Shown here piece by piece: positions 7,427-15,759 of a stretch of 22,998 bases of DNA (its first letter is position 1; each line of letters begins with the position of its first letter). The notes under the pieces are model-generated. The model was not told where the DNA came from, did not search any database, and saw nothing but the letters and a program-made list of their open reading frames with translations. The translations under genes were made by a program, and so were the position numbers. The DNA is taken from the NCBI GenBank assembly GCA_003452965.1, contig DMMW01000081.1, positions 27,544 to 50,541 on the forward strand, given 5' to 3'. The DNA is from Elusimicrobiota bacterium. GTDB taxonomy: Bacteria > Elusimicrobiota > UBA8919.

Positions 7427-7845
7427 GAATTTTAATATCTAAAAGCACAGAAGATACTCAAAAAATAGGCCTGAATATTGCAAAAAAAATTAAAAAAAAA
7501 GATATTATTTTTTTTATCGGGTCTTTAGGTGCCGGAAAAACTGTTTTAGTTCAAAGTATATGTAAGGGTTTTAAGGTAAAAGATTTTGTAAACAGCCCTT
7601 CCTTTAAAATAGTTAATGAATACAAGGGAAGATTTAAAATTTACCATATTGATTTATACAGGTTAAATTCTACTAAAGAAATAGAAGAGTTGGGGTTGGA
7701 AGAATATATTTACGGAGAAGGCATTGCATTAATTGAATGGGCTGATAAATTGGGGAAAAAGAATCTCCCGGAAAAAAGAATAGAAATAAAAATCAGAATA
7801 AAAAATGAAAACGAAAGGTATATAAAATGGCAGCGATATTGTTAA
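7423..7845 (+). CDS. tsaE: tRNA t6A biosynthesis ATPase TsaE
   Basis: Cytoplasmic P-loop ATPase that works with TsaB and TsaD in making threonylcarbamoyl-adenosine at position 37 of ANN-decoding tRNAs. The protein is 140 residues, normal for the family. It has a Walker A motif GSLGAGKT (33-40), then NSPSFKIVNEYKG, YHIDLYRL, and ALIEWADKLG near the end, all hallmark segments. It starts at ATG 7423 overlapping the preceding stop and has no good ribosome site of its own, so it probably depends on translational coupling. The end overlaps the YfhO-like gene by 19 bases. tsaB lies after that gene; tsaD is not in the window. Confidence 0.94.
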   Translation: MRILISKSTEDTQKIGLNIAKKIKKKDIIFFIGSLGAGKTVLVQSICKGFKVKDFVNSPSFKIVNEYKGRFKIYHIDLYRLNSTKEIEELGLEEYIYGEGIALIEWADKLGKKNLPEKRIEIKIRIKNENERYIKWQRYC

Positions 7846-9716
7846 TCTTAGCATTAATAATTTTTGTAATATATCATAAAATAATTTTATTTTCCGGATT
7901 ATTTTCCGCACGTTTTGGAGGAATAAACGATATAATTAATATGTATCTGCCGTTTAGGGATTTTTTTGCACAATCTATAAGGGGCGGGCAATTCCCTTTA
8001 TGGGCAACAGATATGTATTTAGGATTTCCTTTACATGCGGAGGGGCAAGGCGGTTATTTTTACCCGCCGAACATTTTTTTTGCTATATTCCCTTCTTGGA
8101 TTGCCTACAACTGTGTTTTTATTTTAAATATATTTTTAACTGGTTTATTTAGTTTTCTTTTAGCAAAATCTTTTAATTTTAAGAAAACTACTTCATTATT
8201 ATTTTCGATAGTATTTACTTTTTCTGGATTTTTCGCCGTTCATAATGAACATATGAATCTATTAAATTCGGCAATGTGGATACCGTTGGTGTTTTTATTT
8301 ATATTTAAAATATCAAGGAAAAATTCATGGATTATTTTAGGTTTAATATTTGCTATACAGTTTTTTTCAGGTTTTCCGCAAATTGCTTATTATTCTATTA
8401 TTGTTGGATTCATCTGGCTAATTTTTCTTACAAGAAAATTGCAACTATTAGGTAAATATTTTTTTTCCATAATTTTATGTTTATTATTAGCTGCAAGCCA
8501 GATAATCCCGACAATTGAATTGATTCCTTACTCAGCCAGAGCGGGTGGTATTGTCAAATCACAGCTGAATAGTTGGGGATATTTTTTAAAAGATATCTTA
8601 ACTTTTGTTAACCCGTATATTTTTGGTAATCCTACAGAAGGAACCTATATCCGAAAAGATAGCATTTACGGCGAGAACTGCGCATTCATTGGAATAATGG
8701 CTTTATTTTTGGTGATTTATGGATTTATTAAAAATTTAAAAAATAGGAATATAAGATTTTTTTCAATTCTATCTTTTTCAATAATGGTTTTTATTTTGTT
8801 ATTTCCCAAAATATTTAATTTTTTATTTATATTACCGGGAATGCAATATTTCAGATTACCTCAAAGGGCGCTTGTTTTTGTTGCATTATCGTTATCATTT
8901 ATTGCAGCATCAGGTTTTCAGGAACTAAAAAGATTTAAAATATTGATATTTTTAGTAATTCTAATTGAATTAGTGAACTTTTCATTCGGTTATAACAAAT
9001 CAATAAATATTAAGTATTTATCTAAACCGGAAACAGTTAAATTATTAAACAACGATTCAAATCTTTTCAGGATTTCAGTTAAGGATGAGAAATTAAAGGC
9101 ATGGTTGCATTCATATTATTTTTCAATGATTCCGGAATTAAGAGAAAAAGTTCAATTAATGTATAGAAATTATTTACCGCCTAATGTAAATATGCTTTAT
9201 AACATTTCATCAATTAATGCGTATTCTCCCTTGGTACCGGAAGTTAGTACTAATTTTGACAATGTAAAATATATTATTTCCTCTTCTGAGTTAAAAAATG
9301 ATTTATTGATAAAAAAACTAAGTTTTAATAACTACTTGCCGGATTTAAGAATTTATAAGAAAAAGGAATTCTATCCAAGGGCATTTATAATATCCGATAA
9401 TAAAATATCAGCAGCAAATATTAAAAAATATGAATCAATAAAAACGGTAATTGAAAATAATAATGCAAAAAACGGGGATTTGATTCTTTGTGATTTTTAT
9501 TATCCTGGGTGGAATGTTTTTATTGATGGTATTAAAGGGAAAATATCGGAATATGAAAAAATAAGGTCGGTAAAAATAACTTCAAATAATAAAAAAGTAA
9601 TTTTTGTTTATATGCCGTTAAGTTTTTATTTTGGAATAATTATTTCAATAATAATGGGGACGGTTCTATTTATTTTGTTGGGAAATCAAGGTACTATGCA
9701 AAATAGAAAATTATGA
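7827..9716 (+). CDS. YfhO-like multi-spanning membrane protein (GT-C superfamily)
   Basis: Protein of 629 residues with about a dozen hydrophobic helices and a soluble segment near 385-590 before a last helix (about 595-622). The first loop carries the pattern of YfhO-type proteins: INDIINMYLPFRDFFAQSIR, then GGQFPLWATDMYLGFPLHA, then YFYPPN. Residues around FTFSGFFAVHNEHMNLLNSA also fit. YfhO-like proteins are thought to be lipid-carrier-dependent glycosyltransferases; in Firmicutes the namesake is linked to teichoic acid glycosylation. In a diderm the acceptor is unknown. GAAAGG lies eight bases before the ATG. It overlaps tsaE and separates tsaE from tsaB. Confidence 0.82.
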   Translation: MAAILLILALIIFVIYHKIILFSGLFSARFGGINDIINMYLPFRDFFAQSIRGGQFPLWATDMYLGFPLHAEGQGGYFYPPNIFFAIFPSWIAYNCVFILNIFLTGLFSFLLAKSFNFKKTTSLLFSIVFTFSGFFAVHNEHMNLLNSAMWIPLVFLFIFKISRKNSWIILGLIFAIQFFSGFPQIAYYSIIVGFIWLIFLTRKLQLLGKYFFSIILCLLLAASQIIPTIELIPYSARAGGIVKSQLNSWGYFLKDILTFVNPYIFGNPTEGTYIRKDSIYGENCAFIGIMALFLVIYGFIKNLKNRNIRFFSILSFSIMVFILLFPKIFNFLFILPGMQYFRLPQRALVFVALSLSFIAASGFQELKRFKILIFLVILIELVNFSFGYNKSINIKYLSKPETVKLLNNDSNLFRISVKDEKLKAWLHSYYFSMIPELREKVQLMYRNYLPPNVNMLYNISSINAYSPLVPEVSTNFDNVKYIISSSELKNDLLIKKLSFNNYLPDLRIYKKKEFYPRAFIISDNKISAANIKKYESIKTVIENNNAKNGDLILCDFYYPGWNVFIDGIKGKISEYEKIRSVKITSNNKKVIFVYMPLSFYFGIIISIIMGTVLFILLGNQGTMQNRKL

Positions 9717-9718
9717 AG

Positions 9719-9793
9719 CCCCACGATTAGTTTTGCGACAGTCCTCCTGTCAGCTTTACGTAGTAAAACTAGGGGGATAAAAACTGTGCGGGG
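9719..9793. repeat. Cloverleaf-like palindromic intergenic element
   Basis: Nested inverted repeats fill most of the gap before tsaB. The outer stem is CCCCAC (9719-9724) with GTGCGGGG (9786-9793, two-base bulge). The inner stem is TAGTTTT (9728-9734) with AAAACTA (9765-9771). Inside it are GACAG/CTGTC (9737-9741/9747-9751) and, as an alternative fold, TTTAC/GTAAA (9755-9759/9763-9767). A further CTGC/GCAG hairpin near 9809-9824 follows. No T-run follows the outer stem, so it is not a classic terminator. Confidence 0.6.
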
Positions 9794-9837
9794 TTATAGA
9801 TTGATACACTGCAGCATGCCGCAGGAAGGTTCATATT

Positions 9838-10485
9838 ATGAAAATACTTGCTATTGAAACATCAAACGAAGTTTGTGGAGCTGCATTGTTTGATGATGAT
9901 AGAATAATATCGGAGAAAAATGTTTTATTCCCAAAATATTCTTCGTCAGAAATATTTAATTTAATAAATAAAGTTTATAAAAAAGGAAGAATAGATTGTG
10001 TTGCCGTTGATATTGGTCCGGGTTCTTTTACCGGTATAAGGATAGGTGTTTCGCTTGCCAGAGCATACGGGCAGTTTCTAAAAATACCTGTAATCGGTAT
10101 TTCCGGATTGGATTGTTTTGTATACAAATACAATTCTGAGCATCTAAAGAATAGGAAGATATGTTATCCGATAATTGATGCTTTAAGGGAAGAGGTATAT
10201 ACTGCTGAATATAGCGGATTGGAAAGAAAAGGTGAATATAAAATAATTAAAATTGAAGAATTAAAGGAAAAATTGAATAAAAATTGCGTTGTTATCGGCA
10301 ATAGTGCGATTTGCAGTAAATTTAATTTGGGTAAAATCTGTATTAAAACCCAATTAAGCGCTTCGCTGGTAGGACGCACGGCAAGAATGGAAATAGGAAA
10401 AGGATTAATAAAAAGTTATAAAGATATTTATCCGTTATATATCAGGAAATCTTTTGCGGAGGAGAAAATTGAACATAGAAAATGA
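9838..10485 (+). CDS. tsaB: tRNA t6A biosynthesis protein TsaB
   Basis: Non-catalytic partner of TsaD in the t6A37 tRNA modification complex, with an ASKHA (actin-like) fold. N-terminal motif LAIETSNEVCGAALFDDD (4-21), then VAVDIGPGSFTGIRIGVSLARA (about 58-79) and VIGISGLDCF are typical. Length 215 residues is at the short end of the normal range. AGGAAGG lies a few bases upstream of the ATG, after the cloverleaf element. The end overlaps rimI by 17 bases. Together with tsaE upstream and rimI downstream this matches the common tsaE-tsaB-rimI order, interrupted here by the YfhO-like gene. Confidence 0.93.
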   Translation: MKILAIETSNEVCGAALFDDDRIISEKNVLFPKYSSSEIFNLINKVYKKGRIDCVAVDIGPGSFTGIRIGVSLARAYGQFLKIPVIGISGLDCFVYKYNSEHLKNRKICYPIIDALREEVYTAEYSGLERKGEYKIIKIEELKEKLNKNCVVIGNSAICSKFNLGKICIKTQLSASLVGRTARMEIGKGLIKSYKDIYPLYIRKSFAEEKIEHRK

Positions 10486-10918
10486 TCTTCAAATTCGAAA
10501 GATTTGCTCAGAAGACATAGATATTCTATTAGGAATTGAAAATGAATCTCATCCGGATCCTTGGTCAAGGAAGATGTTTGAAAAAGAGTTAAAATTAGAT
10601 TATGCATATTTTTTTGTCGGCAATATATTATCTGAAATTGTTACCTATATCGGATTCTGGCATATTATGGATGAAGCTCATTTAACGAATATTACCGTTT
10701 CAAAAAATTATCGCAGATTGGGGATAGGGAAAAAAATGATGGAATATTTAACGAATTGTTCCAAAATGTTAAAAATAAAAAGAATATTGCTGGAAGTAAG
10801 AGAAAATAATCTGCCCGCGATTTCTCTATATAAAAAATTTGATTTTAAAAAAATACATATAAGAAAAAAATATTATTCTAATTATGAAAATGCTGTTATA
10901 ATGGAGAAATTATTATGA
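10469..10918 (+). CDS. rimI: Ribosomal-protein-alanine N-acetyltransferase RimI
   Basis: GNAT-family enzyme that transfers acetyl from acetyl-CoA to the N-terminal alanine of ribosomal protein bS18 and possibly others. The acetyl-CoA loop reads VSKNYRRLGIGKKMMEYL, and the C-terminal LEVRENNLPAISLYKKFDF plus KKYY are signatures of RimI. I place the start at TTG 10469, since GGAGGAG (10458-10464) sits just upstream; an earlier in-frame TTG at 10454 lies before that site. This gives 149 residues, normal for RimI. It overlaps the end of tsaB by 17 bases, and its TGA overlaps the ATG of the next gene. Confidence 0.9.
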   Translation: MNIENDLQIRKICSEDIDILLGIENESHPDPWSRKMFEKELKLDYAYFFVGNILSEIVTYIGFWHIMDEAHLTNITVSKNYRRLGIGKKMMEYLTNCSKMLKIKRILLEVRENNLPAISLYKKFDFKKIHIRKKYYSNYENAVIMEKLL

Positions 10919-13107
10919 AGCCGAAGCCCAATTGGTTAACAAATATGAAATATTTATATGCGATGAAGTACGGAATCAAGTTTTTATTTATCTTTTTATC
11001 TTTTTACTTTTTTCCGCTATCCTGTATTTATTGTGCTTCACAATCCGATGCTTACTATCACTATACATTAGGTAACATGGCTGAAATGAAGGGTGAAATT
11101 TCAAAAGCGATAGAAGAATATAAAAAATCAGTTTCATATGATACAAAATCGGTTTTTTTAAGAAAAAAATTAATTTATCTTTATTTACTGGCCGGCAATG
11201 TTAAAGAAGCTTCAAAAGAGATAGAAGAGCTATCCAAACTTAACCCTGAGGATAAAGAAATAGTCGAACTTTTAGCAGAAATATCAATTTATCAGAAAAA
11301 ACCGGAAGATGCAATATCTTCATATGAAAAAATAATATCAACAGAACCTTCAAATAAAAAAGCTCTTTATAATTTAGGCATATTGCATTCGCAAACAGGT
11401 AAACCAGAAAAAGCTATTTCTTATTTTGAAAAATACCTTGAATTAGAACCTGAATCGGCAGAAATCTATGTGAGTATAGGAATTTTATATCAAAGAATCA
11501 ATCAACTAAAAAAAGCGGAAGATTATTTGAAAAAAGTGTATGAAATGGACCCGAATTCGGTTTCGGCGTTAATAGCATTGGCAAATTTATACGAGAATAA
11601 ACGAGAATACAATAATGCTATTGAATTGTATGAAAAACTTTTAGAAATATTTCCCGATGATTCCGACCTTTATATGAAGATTGCCGGATTATATTTAATG
11701 CAGAAGAATATTCCTAAAGCAAAGGAATATTTATTAGAAACTGAAAAGATGTTTCCTAAAAATCCATGGATAAATTATTATTTAGGATTGATAATGGTTG
11801 AAGAGAAAAAATATAACGATGCAATAAACTATTTCAATAAATCTGCAAAATTAGATAAAAAAATAGCAGAACCACATATGCAAAAAGGTTATGTTTATAC
11901 TATGCAGAATAACGTGAAGAAGGCAATAGAATCATTTGAAAAAGCCGTTTCATTAAAAACCGAAATAGCCGACGTTTACTTTTTTCTTGCTTTAAATTAC
12001 GAAGTCTTGAATAAATATAAAAAATCGGAAAAATATCTAAAGGAAGCCATAAAGCTCGAGCCGGATAATCCTAAATATCACTTTGAGTTGGGAATCGTTT
12101 ATGATAATTTAAAAAAGGCGGAACAATCGGAAGAGTCATTTTTCAAAGTAATAAAAATTGATTCTACAACCGCTCAAGCATACAATTATCTTGGTTATAC
12201 TTGGGCTGACAAAAATATAAAATTGGATGAAGCAGAAAAATTCGTAAAAATAGCGTTATCAATAGATCCCGAAAATCCTGCATACATTGATTCGTTAGGA
12301 TGGATTTATTACCGTAAGCAAAAATATAATGAAGCGATTGAATTGTTAAAAAAGGCATCCGAAAAGATTAATGATTCTATCATTTTTGAACATCTTGGCG
12401 ATTGTTATTTATCATTGGGCAACAATCAAATGGCTGTTGATAGCTGGGAGACTGCATATTTGATTGAAAAAAATAAGAAAATAAAAAACAAAATAGAAAA
12501 ATATAAAAAGAATATTGTTTGGTCAACAGATATTGTTAAATTAAGAGCGATTAGATCTTTTAAAGGCATTTTGGATATTTCCGGATTTTTAAATTCCAAT
12601 ACCGCATATAATGGTGAGACATTTGCAATTAACGGCCCGTTTTTTTTCAAAAAACCGAAGCAATTACGAATAGAATTACTTGGCTTGTTTTCTGCACCGC
12701 AAGGGCTTATACTTTTGAGGCAAGGCACAATTGTATATATTACACCGGATAATATAAAATATGATCTTAGTAAAGAATTTTATTGGGTGAAGGATATTTT
12801 TAATATATATGAATCGGAATATTTTGATGATTTAATATTTATTACAGAAAATAAGAATTCTTATATATTCAGCAATAATCGCATTGAGATTAAAATCGGG
12901 AAGAAAACACATTTAATTTCAGAGATAAAATTTTTTAATGGCTCGATAGTCGCGTTCAGCGATTATATACAATTAAATAAATTACTTTTCCCTCAAAAGA
13001 TGGATTTTAGTAATCCGGCAATAAAGATGAAAACAACGCTAATTTTAAAGAAATTAAATTTAAATATGAATATAAAAACAGATTTATTCAATATTCCGGA
13101 ATATTGA
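10915..13107 (+). CDS. Secreted TPR-repeat protein with LolA/LolB-like C-terminal domain
   Basis: Protein of 730 residues. An N-terminal hydrophobic segment (about 19-40, ending SCIYCASQS) acts as signal peptide; an internal ATG (M11 or M16) might be the true start. From about 42 to 535 there are some thirteen tetratricopeptide repeats, for example ALYNLGILHSQTGKPEKAIS and AYNYLGYTWADKN. The last 185 residues are beta-rich: FKGILDISGFLN, FFFKKPKQLRIELLGLFSAPQGLILLRQG, YITPDNIKYDL. They resemble the LolB/LolA or DUF4292 fold, which binds lipoprotein acyl chains. A role in carrying or assembling outer-membrane lipoproteins is plausible but inferred. It overlaps rimI by ATGA. A 24-base perfect palindrome covers its last codons and stop. 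Confidence 0.8.
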   Translation: MKPKPNWLTNMKYLYAMKYGIKFLFIFLSFYFFPLSCIYCASQSDAYYHYTLGNMAEMKGEISKAIEEYKKSVSYDTKSVFLRKKLIYLYLLAGNVKEASKEIEELSKLNPEDKEIVELLAEISIYQKKPEDAISSYEKIISTEPSNKKALYNLGILHSQTGKPEKAISYFEKYLELEPESAEIYVSIGILYQRINQLKKAEDYLKKVYEMDPNSVSALIALANLYENKREYNNAIELYEKLLEIFPDDSDLYMKIAGLYLMQKNIPKAKEYLLETEKMFPKNPWINYYLGLIMVEEKKYNDAINYFNKSAKLDKKIAEPHMQKGYVYTMQNNVKKAIESFEKAVSLKTEIADVYFFLALNYEVLNKYKKSEKYLKEAIKLEPDNPKYHFELGIVYDNLKKAEQSEESFFKVIKIDSTTAQAYNYLGYTWADKNIKLDEAEKFVKIALSIDPENPAYIDSLGWIYYRKQKYNEAIELLKKASEKINDSIIFEHLGDCYLSLGNNQMAVDSWETAYLIEKNKKIKNKIEKYKKNIVWSTDIVKLRAIRSFKGILDISGFLNSNTAYNGETFAINGPFFFKKPKQLRIELLGLFSAPQGLILLRQGTIVYITPDNIKYDLSKEFYWVKDIFNIYESEYFDDLIFITENKNSYIFSNNRIEIKIGKKTHLISEIKFFNGSIVAFSDYIQLNKLLFPQKMDFSNPAIKMKTTLILKKLNLNMNIKTDLFNIPEY

Positions 13108-13109
13108 AT
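13086..13109. repeat. Perfect 24-base palindrome across a stop codon
   Basis: ATTCAATATTCC (13086-13097) is followed directly by its reverse complement GGAATATTGAAT (13098-13109), with no spacer. It covers the last codons and TGA of the TPR/LolB-like gene. Having no loop, it fits a protein-binding site or cruciform better than a terminator, and no T-run follows. Confidence 0.75.
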
Positions 13110-13225
13110 CTAACAGATTTGAACCTGCAGGATTCCCGGATATATTCCGATATTGAAACCCCTGGTAATTCGGCTCGCTTCGCCAGAACTATGGCTGAGC
13201 ATGTAAACAAGGTAGAGGTGTAAAA
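13110..13225. other. Intergenic stretch with weak inverted repeats
   Basis: No gene seen. It contains the 8-base palindrome CCTGCAGG (13124-13131), a GGA/TCC pair in a sequence echoing the upstream palindrome (13137-13155), and G+C-richer short pairs around 13162-13200 (CTGG/CCAG, GCTC/GAGC). These could be a decayed palindromic element. The end supplies AGAGGTG (13214-13220), a good ribosome site for the next gene. Confidence 0.4.
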
Positions 13226-14473
13226 ATCAGACATTTTTTATTCGTTTTAACGTTTCTATTATTTCTCAACCGAGTATCCGCGACTGATTTGACTGTAACA
13301 TTTATAGACGTTGGGCAAATCGGCGATTCAATCTTAATTCAAACGCCATCGGGCAAAAACATTCTGATTGATGGCGGCTATGAATATGCAGGTGAAAAAA
13401 AGGTTTACCCGCTTCTTTTAAAGAAAAATGTAAAAAAATTAGATACCGTAATTTTGACTCATCCCCATGATGATCACTGTGGTGGTTTAGCATATATATT
13501 AAAAAAACTTGTAATTAGCGAGGTCTTGGATACCGGGGTTGCTTCCCCGTCAGAACCTTACCGTAATTTTTTAATGGCAGTAAAAAAAAACGGGGCTAAG
13601 TATAGAATTGCATCAAAAGGTGAAGAATATGATTGGGGTGGATCTAAAGCGGTTGTCCTAAATGCCAAAAATGAAAATCTGTACGATAAAAAAGCGTATA
13701 ATAATCATTCCATAGTAATTAAATTACAACACGGTAAAAACACATTTTTATTTTCAGGTGATATAGAAAAAGAAGCCGAAGATTGTTTAATACCAATGAA
13801 AATAGAATCAATGGTATTAAAAATTCCGCATCATGGTAGTAGTTCATCATCAACATATAAATTTTTAAAAAAAGTGAATCCGCAAATCGCGATAATAACA
13901 GTTGGTAACCCAAACGACTTCGGTTTTCCGGTAGAAATGACTTTAAAAAAATTGGAAAACTTAGGAATAGAAATATACAGGACTGATTTAAATGGCGATA
14001 TAGAAATAAAGTCAAACGGTAAAAAGATATTTGTAAAAACAGAGAAAAAATATAAAAGTAATAAAAACTTGCTGAAAAAAGCTTCAATAAATGAAAATTA
14101 TTGGGTGCATCTTGAAAACGGTTGGTTTTTCGTCAGGGATAATAAATTCAAAAAAGCTATACCCGAATTGAAGGAGGCATTGAGTATATATCCGGATTCT
14201 TCCGATGCTCATTCAAAGCTGGGATATGCATACAAAAAAATAAAAAATATATTATTGGCAAAAGAAGAATTTTTAAAGGCACTTTCTTTAAATAATAAGG
14301 AATATCATTCTTTATATCATCTTGCTATGATATATTATTCAGAAGGTAATATACAGGATGCAAAGGGACTCTTAAAAAAAGCATTGGAAGTTAACTCACA
14401 TGGACAATATACTAATTTGATAAAAAAGAAAATAAGGGAAATTGAAGAAAATAGAGTAGCGGACAGGGATTAG
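13226..14473 (+). CDS. Secreted ComEC-type metallo-beta-lactamase-fold protein with C-terminal TPRs
   Basis: Hydrolase-fold protein like the C-terminal domain of ComEC/Rec2. It shows FIDVGQIGDSILI, the metal site THPHDDHCGG (HxHxDH), LFSGDIEKEAE and the IPHHGSSSSST segment. After about residue 275 the chain changes to two or three TPR-like helix pairs (ELKEALSIYPDSSDAHSKLG and onward). The first canonical start is TTG 13289 (394 residues), but it has no ribosome site. Upstream in the same frame, open back to 13199, lies a good signal peptide (RHFLFVLTFLLFLNRVSA), preceded by AGAGGTG. The codon at the right spacing is ATC 13226. I therefore place the start there, as either a rare AUC start or a sequencing or mutation effect. 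The substrate is unknown; a DNA- or cyclic-nucleotide-type phosphodiester is possible. Confidence 0.75.
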   Translation: MRHFLFVLTFLLFLNRVSATDLTVTFIDVGQIGDSILIQTPSGKNILIDGGYEYAGEKKVYPLLLKKNVKKLDTVILTHPHDDHCGGLAYILKKLVISEVLDTGVASPSEPYRNFLMAVKKNGAKYRIASKGEEYDWGGSKAVVLNAKNENLYDKKAYNNHSIVIKLQHGKNTFLFSGDIEKEAEDCLIPMKIESMVLKIPHHGSSSSSTYKFLKKVNPQIAIITVGNPNDFGFPVEMTLKKLENLGIEIYRTDLNGDIEIKSNGKKIFVKTEKKYKSNKNLLKKASINENYWVHLENGWFFVRDNKFKKAIPELKEALSIYPDSSDAHSKLGYAYKKIKNILLAKEEFLKALSLNNKEYHSLYHLAMIYYSEGNIQDAKGLLKKALEVNSHGQYTNLIKKKIREIEENRVADRD

Positions 14474-14527
14474 TGGTTAACTATTCCCTATACGCTCTAC
14501 GCTATTCTCTTAGGTGTGATTAAAACC

Positions 14528-15721
14528 ATGTTTACTCATTTACATACTCATTTTATCGGTTCGTTTTCAGACAGCACATTGCGAATTGAAGACGGTATAA
14601 AAAAAGTAAAAAAAATAGGTCAAAAAGCGATAGCTATGACTGAACATGGTGAAATGCCGTATTTTTATGAATTTTTAGATAAATGTGAAAAATATGAAAT
14701 AAAACCTGTTTTTGGATTAGAAATATACTTTGTTGACGATGCAAAAAAGACTATTGAAAAAAAAGATAATAATAGATTTCACCTTTTACTGTTTGCAAAA
14801 AATGATATCGGTTACAAAAATCTCATTTCATTGGTCTCAGATAGTTGGATAAAAAACAACTATAACGAAAAAAGGGGTTTGGTCGACTGGGAGCTATTAG
14901 AAAAATATAGCAAAGGACTTATTGCATCTACAGCTTGTTTTTTTAATCAGGTTTCACAATTTTATATAAAAAATAACCTGCAAGAAGCAGAAAAAACTCT
15001 TTTAAGATATAAAAATATATTTGGTAATGATTTTTATGTTGAACTGGCTAATCACGAAATAGAAGATGAAAAGATTTCAAATAAAGGGCTTTTAGAACTT
15101 GCTAAAAAGAATGACATAAAAGCAATTGCAACAAATGACGTTCATTATTTGGAAATAGAGGACTGGCTTGCGCATGATGTAGTTATGAAAACAAGATTCG
15201 ATAATATTTCAGGATTTAAAGCGGCATCACAACAATACTGGCTGAAATCGGAAAAAGAGATGTTGAATGCCGGGATACCTCAGGAATTTTTGAATAATAC
15301 CCAAGAAATTGTAGAAAAATGCGAATTTAAATTGAAAGATAAAAAACCGACAGAGATGCCTGATATAGAATCAATTGAAACAGAAATAACCATAGGTAAC
15401 GCTGCATACATCCCGGAAACAGAATACATTGAAAAGGACAAAGCAGATTTTTTTATAAAAAGAATAATAGGCGAAAATCATCCTGACAAAGATTACTATG
15501 CCGAAAAAATTATCGGAATACCAAGAAAACAGATACCAAATACGAATAAAATCGCATATTTTCCCAATATTAAAGAAAACATACCTTTAAAAGTTGTTTT
15601 AGGTAAGGTAATAACACAATTTAATGAAAAATCTTGCCAACGTGCCGGTGCCATTATACTTCCCACAATTCGTTCACCTCTTGCCGACGCTTTGTTTAAC
15701 AGAAGGGACGATTTCATTTAA
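14528..15721 (+). CDS. PHP-domain protein resembling a truncated DnaE
   Basis: Protein of 397 residues whose first 280 match the PHP domain at the start of DNA polymerase III alpha. Matching segments are FTHLHTHFIGSFSDS, AMTEHGEMPYFYEF, PVFGLEIYFV, HLLLFAKNDIGYKNLISLVS, DWELLEKYSKGLIASTACF, ELANHEIEDEK and IATNDVHYL. Most predicted metal ligands remain, although TDHG is TEHG here. A DnaE would continue for about 800 more residues. Here a short stretch (GIPRKQIPNTNKIAYFPN, then IPLKVVLGKVITQFNEKS) faintly recalls the palm segment GVVISP...VPLYRD...VTQYD, without catalytic aspartates. It may be a phosphoesterase derived from a polymerase or a decayed gene. ATG 14528 is chosen; GTG 14516 is an alternative and AGGTG lies at 14512-14516. 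Confidence 0.7.
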   Translation: MFTHLHTHFIGSFSDSTLRIEDGIKKVKKIGQKAIAMTEHGEMPYFYEFLDKCEKYEIKPVFGLEIYFVDDAKKTIEKKDNNRFHLLLFAKNDIGYKNLISLVSDSWIKNNYNEKRGLVDWELLEKYSKGLIASTACFFNQVSQFYIKNNLQEAEKTLLRYKNIFGNDFYVELANHEIEDEKISNKGLLELAKKNDIKAIATNDVHYLEIEDWLAHDVVMKTRFDNISGFKAASQQYWLKSEKEMLNAGIPQEFLNNTQEIVEKCEFKLKDKKPTEMPDIESIETEITIGNAAYIPETEYIEKDKADFFIKRIIGENHPDKDYYAEKIIGIPRKQIPNTNKIAYFPNIKENIPLKVVLGKVITQFNEKSCQRAGAIILPTIRSPLADALFNRRDDFI

Positions 15722-15759
15722 GTTAAGCTGAAAGCCCGATATTCGCCAATGTGTGGCAT

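Noticed and set aside
13719..14087. Minus-strand frame of 122 codons opposite the MBL gene, and similar long minus frames at 436-858, 5934-6308 and 17399-17725
   Set aside because: They mirror clear family genes on the + strand and show no domain, start signal or independent spacing.
14474..14527. Short repeated CTACGCT/TACGCTCT motif between the MBL and PHP genes
   Set aside because: Only two short imperfect units, too small to call as a repeat.
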